Assembly (NCBI RefSeq): GCF_036346855.1
Contig: NZ_CP107841.1
Coordinates: 6,576,001-6,640,000, forward strand
DNA length: 64,000 nucleotides
Reading direction: 5' to 3'
Source: Streptomyces europaeiscabiei
GTDB lineage: Bacteria > Actinomycetota > Actinomycetes > Streptomycetales > Streptomycetaceae
In this document: positions 32,836-40,489 of the stretch, piece after piece
Numbering within the stretch: position 1 is the first letter of the stretch
Layout of the letters: every line of letters starts with the position of its first letter
Made by a program: the position numbers and the translations under genes
The notes under the pieces: model-generated
Databases searched by the model: none
Seen by the model: the letters and a program-made list of their open reading frames with translations, nothing else
What the model was told of the DNA's origin: nothing

Positions 32836-34488
32836 GTGAACCGGGGTCGGCGCCGGGCACCCCGCAGGAAGACGGCGATCACGTCGAAAGGGTTGCTCCT
32901 CGGCGCCGGGGTCGTCCTGGCGGGCGGCGCGGTGGCGGCGGCCGTGACCGTGTGGCCGGGCGACGGGACGCGGACGTCGAGCGGGCCGGAGCCGTCGCGG
33001 GCCGGGCCGTCCGTGAGCGCCGCCGAGACTTCGCCCTCCGCGTCTCCGTCGCCTTCGCGCTCGTACCCGCTGTCCCAGGAGCCGCGGACCATTCCCGCCG
33101 TACGGCAGCACGAGGCCGCCCGCGGCCCCGGCTGGAAGCCCGCCGACGGGGGCCGGGTCGTCGTACGGAACGCGGCGCTGGCCGACGAGGGGCGGCTGAC
33201 CGCCGGGGAGCTGGGTCTGGCCTACGCGGGGGAGGCCAGACCCCGGGACGGGGACGTGGAGCTGGCGCTGACGGGGGCGGACGAGCCGAGGTCGGAGGCC
33301 TACACGCTGACGGTGAAGGACCGCCGGGTGCGGATCGCCGCGCCCGCCGAGTCGGGGGTCTTCTACGGGACGCGCACCCTGAAGCAGGAGGTCCGCGGCG
33401 GCGGTACGGCCCCGGAGGGCGTCGTGCGGGACGAGCCGGCCAAGCCGCAGCGCGGTTTCATGCTGGACATCGCGCGCAAGCACTTCACGGCGGGCTGGAT
33501 CGAGGACCGTATCCGTGAGCTGGGCGACCTGAAGTACAACCAGCTCGGGCTGCACTTCTCCGACGACCAGGGCTTCCGTATCGAGTCCGCGAGCCACCCC
33601 GAGGTGGTGTCGGACCAGCACCTCACCAAGGCCCAGGTGAAGAAGATCCTGGACCTCGCGAAGAGCCGGCACATCGAGGTCGTTCCGGAGATCGACTCTC
33701 CCGGGCATCTGGGGGCCGTGATCGCGGGCAATCCGGGGCTGCAGCTGAGGAACGCCCAGGGCGTGGCCGCGAGCGGAGCCGTGGACATCTCCAACCCCAG
33801 GTCCGCGGAGGTCGTGGACGAGCTGCTCGACGAGTACGCCGGCCTTTTCGACGGCGCGTACTGGCATCTCGGCGGCGACGAGTACCGGGCGCTGATGGTG
33901 TCGAACCCCGAGGCGTCCTACCCGCAGCTGGCCGCCGCCGCGCGGGCGAAGTACGGCTCCGGAGCGAGTGTCGCCGACCTCGCGACCGGCTGGCTGAACG
34001 ACCGCGCCAAGGTGATGCGCGGCCACGACCGGACCGTGCGGGCCTGGAACGACGGGTTCTTCCGCGGCGGGTCGGTCCAGGCCGACAAGGCGATCCAGGT
34101 CGCGTACTGGACGGGCAAGGAGATCGGGGCCCGGCCGCCGGTCGAGTATCTGAGCGCCGGGCGGCAGGTGATCAACTACAACGACGAGTACCTGTACTAC
34201 GTCCTCGGCGAGCCCAACCAGTTCGTCTACCCGACCGGGCAGCGCATCTACGAGTCCTGGACCCCGCGGGTGCTGCGCGGCACGACCGCCGTGCCCGCGC
34301 AGTACGACGACCAGATCCTCGGTGGTGTCTTCGCCGTCTGGTGCGACCTGGCGAACCGGCAGACCGAGGCGCAGGTCGCGGCGGGCGTCCGGATGCCGCT
34401 GCGGGCGCTGTCGCAGAAGCTGTGGGATCCGGGGAAACCGGCGATGAGCTGGACGGAGTTCCGGGAGCTCGCGGGGAAGGTGAGCTGA
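32836..34488 (+). CDS. secreted GH20 beta-N-acetylhexosaminidase
   Basis: 550 aa from GTG 32836 (GGGGG six bases upstream); an in-frame GTG at 32794 adds 14 residues. A basic N-terminus and one hydrophobic segment (GLLLGAGVVLAGGAVAAAVTVW) anchor or export it, then a Ser/Pro linker (SASPSPSRSYP). A GH20b-like domain with VFYGTRTLKQEV precedes the GH20 barrel: RGFMLDIARKHFTAGWI, GLHFSDDQGFRIE, EIDSPGH and the catalytic pair D348-E349 in HLGGDEYR. Such enzymes release GlcNAc from chitin or peptidoglycan fragments outside the cell. Confidence 0.92.
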   Translation: MNRGRRRAPRRKTAITSKGLLLGAGVVLAGGAVAAAVTVWPGDGTRTSSGPEPSRAGPSVSAAETSPSASPSPSRSYPLSQEPRTIPAVRQHEAARGPGWKPADGGRVVVRNAALADEGRLTAGELGLAYAGEARPRDGDVELALTGADEPRSEAYTLTVKDRRVRIAAPAESGVFYGTRTLKQEVRGGGTAPEGVVRDEPAKPQRGFMLDIARKHFTAGWIEDRIRELGDLKYNQLGLHFSDDQGFRIESASHPEVVSDQHLTKAQVKKILDLAKSRHIEVVPEIDSPGHLGAVIAGNPGLQLRNAQGVAASGAVDISNPRSAEVVDELLDEYAGLFDGAYWHLGGDEYRALMVSNPEASYPQLAAAARAKYGSGASVADLATGWLNDRAKVMRGHDRTVRAWNDGFFRGGSVQADKAIQVAYWTGKEIGARPPVEYLSAGRQVINYNDEYLYYVLGEPNQFVYPTGQRIYESWTPRVLRGTTAVPAQYDDQILGGVFAVWCDLANRQTEAQVAAGVRMPLRALSQKLWDPGKPAMSWTEFRELAGKVS

Positions 34489-34627
34489 GCCCCGGGAAAC
34501 CGGTGAAAACCGAATCGGGTGGACGGGCGGGGCCGGTGAACCGTATCTTCCGCGTGTTCTGATCGCCGAGCGTGAGGGTCTGGGGAGGACCGCGTTCGGT
34601 GTGTTTCGATCACACGGGGGATTCACG

Positions 34628-35431
34628 ATGAACTGTGCGCGCTGTGGGAACCATGCGGCGGCGCCCGGCGGCGAGCTGTGCCGGCAGTGCGAGGCGGCGG
34701 ATCTGCACCCGGCCGCCCCGCAGCCGCCCGCACACACGGCGCTGCCCATCCAGTCGCCCCATGGGCCCGCCCGGCTGCGGCCGACCGTGGGGCTGGGCCG
34801 GGCGGTGGCGATCCTGCTCGGGGCGGTGATCGTGACCGACCTGGTCGCGGTGTGGGCGGACCTCACGATGCTCGATGTACTGGGCAGGATGACGGACGGC
34901 GAGTACGGGCCGGCGGTCGAGGCGGATGCCGACCGGGCCGACCGGCTCTACGACCTGACCGGCAGCGCGCAGCTGCTCGCCTTTGTCGCCACCGTCGTCG
35001 TCTTCCTGATCTGGTTCCACCGGGTGCGGGTCAACGCCGAGGTGTTCGAACCGTTCGGGCATCGGAAGAAGCGGGGCTGGGCGATCGCCGGCTGGTTCGT
35101 GCCGATCGTGAACCTCTGGTTCCCGCGCCGGATCGCCCTCGAGTGCTGGGACGCCAGCAGCCCGTGGGAGAAGCCTCGCTCGCACGCGCTCGTCAACGCC
35201 TGGTGGACGATGTGGATCATCGGGGGTCTCACGAGCCAGGTGAGCGCGCGGTTCTCCCGGCAGGCCGAGACCGCCGAGGAACTGCGGTCGGCCGCCGAGC
35301 AGACGCTGTTCGCGGACGCTTTCGAGATTCCCACCGCCGTGCTCGCCATCCTCTTCGTCCTCGCGCTCACGCGTATGCAGGACGACAAGGCGCGGAGCGG
35401 TCCGCACGAGCCGGAACCCGTCACTGTTTGA
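34628..35431 (+). CDS. DUF4328 membrane protein with N-terminal Cys-pair motif
   Basis: 267 aa from ATG 34628 with GGGGGA seven bases upstream. It begins CARCGNHAAAPGGELCRQC, two Cys pairs that look like a zinc ribbon, then a Pro-rich linker. DUF4328 follows: AVAILLGAVIVTDLVAVW, QLLAFVATVVVFLIWFHRVRVNAEVF, GWAIAGWFVPIVNLWFPRRIALECWDAS, WWTMWIIGGL and AVLAILFVLALTRMQ, about five membrane helices. Function unknown; the family is widespread in Streptomyces. Confidence 0.85.
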   Translation: MNCARCGNHAAAPGGELCRQCEAADLHPAAPQPPAHTALPIQSPHGPARLRPTVGLGRAVAILLGAVIVTDLVAVWADLTMLDVLGRMTDGEYGPAVEADADRADRLYDLTGSAQLLAFVATVVVFLIWFHRVRVNAEVFEPFGHRKKRGWAIAGWFVPIVNLWFPRRIALECWDASSPWEKPRSHALVNAWWTMWIIGGLTSQVSARFSRQAETAEELRSAAEQTLFADAFEIPTAVLAILFVLALTRMQDDKARSGPHEPEPVTV

Positions 35432-35506
35432 GCCCGTCCTCCCGCAACCGTGTGGATTGCCCGATTCCGGGAGCGAACTGCTGCACGGGTGTGGTGTATT
35501 CCCGGT

Positions 35507-36052
35507 ATGGGGTACTGGGGGTACTACGTCGTGGGCAGAAGCGGGCAGCCCCTCGCGGAGCTGGACGCGCTGGACGGGGCCGAGGGCTTGACGCTGTGTG
35601 CGACGGCGGCCGACGGCTGGCAGGTGTGGGCGTACCCGACGGGCACGCCCGGTGCCGAGGCCACGGGGGACGCCGGGGGCGCCGACGACGTGGGGAACAT
35701 GAACACGCTGGCCCGGGAGACGGGGGCGCCCGCGCTGTTCGGGTACGTCATGGGCAGCGACTGTGTGGTCGTCGAAGCGGCAGGGCCGGAGAGCGGGGCG
35801 TGGACCACGTGTCTCGCGCGGCGTGCGATGGCCGCGTACCTGGGTGACGGCGAGGGGCTCACCGTCGAGGACTACTTCCTCGAACCGCGCGACGCCGCCG
35901 AGCGTGCCGTCGCCTGGGCCGCGGAGGCCGGGCGGGTCGCCGTCGCGCAGTCGCTGGTCGATGTGTTGACCTCGGAGCCTGGACCGGCGGACCCCCTGGC
36001 TGAAAACATTCTGTTCCGGTTGCTCGACCGGCTCGGGGTCGTCCCTCTGTGA
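35507..36052 (+). CDS. conserved hypothetical protein
   Basis: 181 aa from ATG 35507; no clear ribosome binding site precedes it, so the message may be leaderless. MGYWGYYVVGRSGQPLAELDALDGAEGLTLCATAADGWQVWAYPTG resembles proteins I have seen only as hypothetical in Streptomyces. The C-terminal half is helical and acidic (DPLAENILFRLLDRLGV). No signal or membrane segment. Function unknown. Confidence 0.7.
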   Translation: MGYWGYYVVGRSGQPLAELDALDGAEGLTLCATAADGWQVWAYPTGTPGAEATGDAGGADDVGNMNTLARETGAPALFGYVMGSDCVVVEAAGPESGAWTTCLARRAMAAYLGDGEGLTVEDYFLEPRDAAERAVAWAAEAGRVAVAQSLVDVLTSEPGPADPLAENILFRLLDRLGVVPL

Positions 36053-36137
36053 CACTCCCGGGTCGTCGCACGCAGTAAGGGGAAGTGCGGGCTCCGTATC
36101 ACCGGGGTGTGGTCGAGCGGGATCTAGGGGAGGCGTG

Positions 36138-36854
36138 ATGAGCCTGGTGGAGCTGATCGCCCAGGCCGACGAACGCGGTCTGGCGGCAAGCGGGTTGGCT
36201 TGTTTGGACCGTTGCGTACCGCTTCTCGGGGGTGGCGACGAGGTCCTGCGTCCGCTGTGGGCGGGGCTGGTGGACGACGGGGAGGGGTGGGAGGAGAAGG
36301 TGGTGAAGGTGCGGGGCGAACTGGTCCCGGCCGCCTCGGACTCGAACTTGGACTCGAACTCGGACCTGGAGGCGGAGTCGGACTGCGGCTCGGACTGCGG
36401 CTCGGACTCCGACTCCGGCGGTGACGTGCGATCCGCCTCCGGATCCGCCTCCGGATCCGCCTCCGGATCCGCCTCCGGATCCGCCTCCGGATCCGGTGGG
36501 GACGAGGAGATCGTCCTGCTCGCCCGTCGGATGCTCGACGCGGTTCCCCTGGAGCGGTCCGGCGAGGCGCTGCGTGAGTGGGCCGACGTGTGTTCGGTCT
36601 CCGCCCTGCGGATCCATCAGCTGCTCGACCCGTTGGACGCCGGGGGTGACGACTCGGTGGCGGCCTGCCGTGCGGGCCGTACCGAGGGCGCCTCCCATCT
36701 CGTCGCCGCCGAACTGCGCCGTCAGGTCGTGGTGCTGGAACTGCTCGCGCAGCACGGGGCGTCGGGGGTGCGGCAGGCGCTCGGTGTCTCCACGGAGGGG
36801 CGGCGGGTGCTGCGGGCGGTCGTGTCGCGGCGGGCGCGTGGGGCCAGGCGGTAA
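36138..36854 (+). CDS. hypothetical protein with Ser-Gly-Ser-Ala repeat linker
   Basis: 238 aa from ATG 36138 with AGGGGAGG upstream. The N-terminal 60 residues and the C-terminal 115 are Leu/Arg-rich helical regions. They are joined by an Asp/Ser stretch and a run of SGSA units encoded by the 12-bp tandem repeat at 36430-36497. The C-terminal part (LLARRMLDAVPLERSGEALREWADV... RRQVVVLELLAQHGASGVRQAL) suggests a helical repeat fold. No domain recognised. Confidence 0.65.
   Translation: MSLVELIAQADERGLAASGLACLDRCVPLLGGGDEVLRPLWAGLVDDGEGWEEKVVKVRGELVPAASDSNLDSNSDLEAESDCGSDCGSDSDSGGDVRSASGSASGSASGSASGSASGSGGDEEIVLLARRMLDAVPLERSGEALREWADVCSVSALRIHQLLDPLDAGGDDSVAACRAGRTEGASHLVAAELRRQVVVLELLAQHGASGVRQALGVSTEGRRVLRAVVSRRARGARR
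36430..36497 (+). repeat. 12-bp tandem repeat (GGATCCGCCTCC) in a coding region
   Basis: Five full copies and partial flanking copies of GGATCCGCCTCC encode Ser-Gly-Ser-Ala repeats. The near-perfect identity suggests recent slippage, and length differences between strains are expected. Each unit contains a BamHI-type GGATCC. Confidence 0.9.
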
Positions 36855-37017
36855 ACCTCGGTTTCGTGGCGGGTCCTGTGGGTGTCCTGGGGCCGGCTGT
36901 GGTGGTCCTGCGCCGGTGTCGCGTACTCGCCGGAAAGCGCGAAACGTCTCGCCCGGGGCGAGCGCTGTCCGAGGTGTGAGCGCACAGCAGACATTCAGTT
37001 CGGGCAGTACCCCCGGT

Positions 37018-37404
37018 ATGGCGGGGAGCCTCGGGAACCGGCCCGGGAGTGCGGCGAAGCCTCTTCGGTGGGCGGCCGACGCGGTGGCGATGATGCGGGA
37101 AGGGGCGCGGGTGCGTCTCGACTACTCGACGCAGAGTCTGTGGCGGGTGGACCGGATGATCGAGGAGATACGACGGGAAGGGGCGCCCTACGCCGCCGTG
37201 GAGGGAGCCTTGCGGGGGTTCGGGGCGTATGGCGGTGAGGTCGTCGTGCGCTGGGCCGGCGGTGAGTGGGTGGAGTCGGGCGGGGGGTACTGGGTGCGGA
37301 CCTGGGACGGTCGCTTCTGGGATCCGCTCGACGAGGCCCGGCGGTGTTTCGCGGGTGACGGGTCGCTGCGGCTGTTGTGCCACGACGCGATGCCCTCCGG
37401 GTGA
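37018..37404 (+). CDS. conserved hypothetical protein
   Basis: 128 aa from ATG 37018; a GTG at 36976 would add 14 residues. PLRWAADAVAMMREGARVRLDYSTQSLWRVDRMIEEIRREG and FGAYGGEVVVRWAGGEWV suggest an alpha/beta cytoplasmic protein, ending DPLDEARRCFAGDGSLRLLCHDAM. Common as hypothetical in Streptomyces; no function known to me. Confidence 0.65.
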   Translation: MAGSLGNRPGSAAKPLRWAADAVAMMREGARVRLDYSTQSLWRVDRMIEEIRREGAPYAAVEGALRGFGAYGGEVVVRWAGGEWVESGGGYWVRTWDGRFWDPLDEARRCFAGDGSLRLLCHDAMPSG

Positions 37405-37503
37405 CGTCGGGATTCTCTCGCCCCCGCCGCCCCTACCCGTTCCCGTCCCCAGGGGCGGTGCCCCTTCGACCCCCAGGTGCGGTCCGGTGGGGCTTCTCGC
37501 GCA

Positions 37504-37588
37504 GTTCCCCGCGCCCCTGAAAAGCAGGGGCTGCGCCCCGTGCTTTTCGGGGGCGCAAGGGCCGTAGGCCCTCAGGGGCGTGGGGAAC
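37504..37588. repeat. structured intergenic repeat, outer stem with two inner hairpins
   Basis: GTTCCCCGCGCCCCTGA (37504-37520) pairs with 37572-37588 at 16 of 17 positions. Inside lie a hairpin at 37521-37546 (AAAGCAGGGGC with GCCCCGTGCTTT, one bulge) and a hairpin at 37558-37572 (AGGGCC-GTA-GGCCCT). The GCGCAGTTCCCCGCGCCCC core is one I have seen often between Streptomyces genes. It sits in the 337-bp gap before the first ECF sigma gene. Confidence 0.7.
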
Positions 37589-37741
37589 CCGCGGTGGCTG
37601 ACGGTGTGACACTTCCGCGGAGCGCGACGCAGATGACCATGGGGGCTTGGCGGCGGTCGGGACGGTCCCCGGGAACGCGATCCCGGCACTGACTTGGCAC
37701 TGTCCCGGACAGCTCGGGGCCAGGGAGGGGAGCCTCGGCGC

Positions 37742-38332
37742 GTGCAGGCGTACGACGGGGAACTGGGGACGGCCGTCGCGCGGGCCCAGGACGGGGACGA
37801 GGCCGCGTTCGCGGTGGCGTACCGGCTCGTGCAGCCCGGACTGCTGGGGTACCTGCGCGGCATCGTCGGGGACGACGCGGAGGACGTCGCCTCGGACGCC
37901 TGGCTGGAGATCGCGCGGGACCTCGGGCGGTTCAAGGGCGACGGGGCCGGCTTCCGGGGCTGGAGCGCGACCATCGCCCGGCATCGGGCCCTGGACCATC
38001 TGCGGCGCCAGAAGGTCAGACCCCGGGCGACAGCCCTGGAGAACGACCTGCTGGAACTGCCCGGCACGCACAGCACCCAGGACCAGGCCCTGGAGGCCCT
38101 CTCCACCGAGCAGGCCCTCGCGCTCGTGGCGCGGCTGCCCCGGGACCAGGCCGAGGCCGTTCTGCTCCGTGTGGTCGTCGGCCTCGACGGCCCCGCTGCC
38201 GCCCGCGTCCTCGGCAAACGCCCCGGCGCGGTCCGTACCGCCACCCACCGGGGACTGAAGCGACTCGCCCAGCTCCTCCGGAGCGAGGGTGTGACGGATG
38301 ACGGTCCCCGGACGCTGGGGGAGTCGAGATGA
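37742..38332 (+). CDS. ECF-type RNA polymerase sigma factor (first of two paralogues)
   Basis: 196 aa from GTG 37742 with AGGGAGGGGAG upstream. Sigma region 2 is AAFAVAYRLVQPGLLGYLRGIVGDDAEDVASDAWLEIARDLGRF and FRGWSATIARHRALDHLRRQ. Region 4 is QALALVARLPRDQAEAVLLRVVVGLDGPAAARVLGKRPGAVRTATHRGLKRLAQLL. It closely resembles the sigma factor at 39803. The next gene overlaps its stop (ATGA) and encodes a single-pass membrane protein, a likely anti-sigma-like partner. Confidence 0.92.
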   Translation: MQAYDGELGTAVARAQDGDEAAFAVAYRLVQPGLLGYLRGIVGDDAEDVASDAWLEIARDLGRFKGDGAGFRGWSATIARHRALDHLRRQKVRPRATALENDLLELPGTHSTQDQALEALSTEQALALVARLPRDQAEAVLLRVVVGLDGPAAARVLGKRPGAVRTATHRGLKRLAQLLRSEGVTDDGPRTLGESR

Positions 38333-39423
38333 CCGGCAGCGGCAGCGCCGACGGCCTTGGTCGCGACGGCGGAGACGGTGATCACCGCGGCCGTCACGGC
38401 AGCGGACGCAGCGGGACGTACAGCGGGACGTACGACGACAGGGAAGGGCGCGAGATGCCGTCGGGCAGGGCGGAGCCGGACAGGGACGAGGGGCGCGACA
38501 GCGAACGGCGCGACAGCGCGGGGCCGGACGACGGCCGCCGGTTCCTGAGCGACGGCACCGCCGTCGACCGTGTTTCCGAGGCCCTCGCACCGGAGGCCTC
38601 CGCACCGGAGGCCTCCGCACCGGAGGCCCTCGCACCGGAGGCCCCCGCACCCGAGGCCTCCGTACCGGATGGCGCCGCCTCCTCCGTCGACTCGCTTCTC
38701 GCCGCCGCCGTACGTGGTGGAGCGTCGGCCGACAGTGCGGGCGAGGCTCGGGCGGTGGCCGCCTTCCGGGCGGCACGGGAGACGGGGCCGCGTACGGCCC
38801 GTACCCGGCGTCGGGACGACTGGCGGCCGAACGCGCGGCGCCGCGTCCAGCTCTCGATACGCACCACCCTGGCCGTACTGCTGGCCAGCCTCACCCTCGG
38901 CGGGGTCGCCTTCGCGGCGATCGGCTCGGCCACGCGCGACGACGAGGGCGCCGGCGGGGACCGCGGGGGTTACGGGGGCCAGGACCGGCGCCCCCGCCCG
39001 ACCGACGGCGCCCCCGCACGTCCCGGCCCCTCGACCGCCCCGCGCACGACCCCCTCGACGGCCGACCGCCCCGACCGGGACGAGGAATCCGGCGCGTCCC
39101 AACAGCCGGACGAGGACCGGCAGGCCGAAGGCAACGGCGATGGCGCCAAGGGCGATGGCCGGCACGGCAGCGATCGCACCGGCGAGGACACCGGCGACAG
39201 GCGGGGAGAGTCGCCACGCCCCGCTGAGCCGAACGCGTCGGCGTCGAGCAGGTCGAGGGTGCCGAACGAGCCGAGTCGGCCGACCGGGGCGGGCGGGCGA
39301 AGCCCGGGAGACGCAGACAGGAACCGGGGAGGCGCAGCAGGGAACCCGGGAAGCGCAGAACGGAAGCCAGGAAGCGCGGAGCGGGACCCGGGAGACGGGG
39401 CGAAGGTCCCGGAAACGAAGTGA
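38329..39423 (+). CDS. single-pass membrane protein, putative partner of the first ECF sigma factor
   Basis: 364 aa, overlapping the sigma gene by four bases. The N-terminal about 180 residues are polar and include a repeat region of Ala-Pro-Glu-Ala units (encoded near 38580-38670). One membrane helix follows (IRTTLAVLLASLTLGGVAFAAIGSA), and the rest is a disordered outer tail rich in Gly, Pro, Arg and Asp. No zinc anti-sigma motif (HxxxCxxC) is visible, so an anti-sigma role is inferred only from gene coupling. Confidence 0.7.
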   Translation: MTGSGSADGLGRDGGDGDHRGRHGSGRSGTYSGTYDDREGREMPSGRAEPDRDEGRDSERRDSAGPDDGRRFLSDGTAVDRVSEALAPEASAPEASAPEALAPEAPAPEASVPDGAASSVDSLLAAAVRGGASADSAGEARAVAAFRAARETGPRTARTRRRDDWRPNARRRVQLSIRTTLAVLLASLTLGGVAFAAIGSATRDDEGAGGDRGGYGGQDRRPRPTDGAPARPGPSTAPRTTPSTADRPDRDEESGASQQPDEDRQAEGNGDGAKGDGRHGSDRTGEDTGDRRGESPRPAEPNASASSRSRVPNEPSRPTGAGGRSPGDADRNRGGAAGNPGSAERKPGSAERDPGDGAKVPETK

Positions 39424-39484
39424 GGCCGGCGTGCTCGCAAGACCCCCGTACTCGCAAGACACCCGGCCGACTCCGCCGATGGCA

Positions 39485-39526
39485 ACGGTCGGGGCCGCCA
39501 CCCCCCACAGGAGAGGCCCCGACCGT
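39485..39526 (+). terminator. terminator of the first sigma/membrane-protein pair
   Basis: A 12-bp stem, ACGGTCGGGGCC (39485-39496) with 39515-39526, 62 bp after the stop. The rest of the 379-bp gap to the next sigma gene has no gene and presumably holds its promoter. Confidence 0.75.
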
Positions 39527-39802
39527 CGCGCGGCACGGGCCGCGCGGCGACCCGTATTACCTACAGCGCCGAGCCTGCGTTTTCTGTCACACCTCCCCGC
39601 ATCACGAGTTAGTTGCATGTTCTATGGACATGGACGGCCAGTGGTTTCAGGCCGTAACGTGCCATTCGCGCCGGATCGAGGTTGGCGGAAGACCACCGCA
39701 ACCACCGCGGTCCCGAAGACCGCAACCATCACTTGAGGTACCACGACGGCGAGAACCCGGTCCGCGAGAGCGGCGCCGGCTTAGGCGCAGAGGGGCGCGT
39801 GG

Positions 39803-40489
39803 GTGCTGGGGGACGACGCGGAGCTGACCGCCGCGGTGCTTGCGGCACAGGACGGGGACGAGACCGCGTTCCGGACTGTGTACCGCTCGGTGCACCCACG
39901 GCTGCTCGGGTACGTGCGCACGCTGGTCGGCGATCCGGACGCGGAGGACGTCACCTCCGAGTCCTGGCTGCAGATAGCCCGTGATCTGGAGCGGTTCACC
40001 GGAGACGCCGACCGGTTCCGCGGCTGGGCCGCGCGGATCGCCCGCAACCGGGCCCTCGATCACATACGCATGCGGGGCCGCAGGCCCGCGATAGGCGGCG
40101 ACGAGACCGAGCTGACCGGCAAGCCGGCCGAGTCCGACACGGCCGGCGAGGCGATGGAGGCACTGGCGACCGGGCGCACGCTGTCGCTCATCGCCCAGCT
40201 GCCCCAGGACCAGGCGGAGGCGGTGGTCCTGCGGGTCGTGGTCGGCCTCGACGCGAAGACCGCCGCGGAGACGCTCGGCAAGCGCGCGGGTGCCGTACGG
40301 ACGGCCGCGCACCGGGGGCTGAAACGGCTCGCCGAACTGATCGGGGAGAATCCGGAGACGGCTTCCGAGGCCGACCCGGAATCCGGCGACCCGCTGGACG
40401 CCGTACCCCCACCGAGAGCCGCGCGCGTGCGCGCGGCCACGTCCGCCGGTGTGACGCATACGCGTTCGCGGACGCAGAAGGATGTGTGA
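39803..40489 (+). CDS. ECF-type RNA polymerase sigma factor (second paralogue)
   Basis: 228 aa from GTG 39803 with AGAGGGG upstream. Regions 2 and 4 match the first sigma factor closely (TAFRTVYRSVHPRLLGYVRTLVG, FRGWAARIARNRALDHIRMRG, LIAQLPQDQAEAVVLRVVVGLDAKTAAETLGKRAGAVRTAAHRGLKRLAEL). A C-terminal extension of about 45 residues is Pro/Ala/Arg-rich. The following membrane protein gene overlaps its stop by one base. Confidence 0.92.
   Translation: MLGDDAELTAAVLAAQDGDETAFRTVYRSVHPRLLGYVRTLVGDPDAEDVTSESWLQIARDLERFTGDADRFRGWAARIARNRALDHIRMRGRRPAIGGDETELTGKPAESDTAGEAMEALATGRTLSLIAQLPQDQAEAVVLRVVVGLDAKTAAETLGKRAGAVRTAAHRGLKRLAELIGENPETASEADPESGDPLDAVPPPRAARVRAATSAGVTHTRSRTQKDV

Noticed and set aside
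31993..34866. A 957-codon minus-strand frame ending in the OHCU decarboxylase
   Set aside because: Only the last 209 codons match the family. The upstream part is antisense to the GH20 gene, so the real start is near 32622.
36430..36497. CRISPR-like array
   Set aside because: The 12-bp units are contiguous, have no spacers and encode a Ser-Gly-Ser-Ala linker. The repeats at 27447 and 45780 are also spacerless tandem arrays.
36124..39618. A 1164-codon minus-strand frame across the hypothetical and sigma-factor genes
   Set aside because: It overlaps several clear plus-strand genes, contains no domain, and is Arg/Pro-rich, as expected for an antisense frame.
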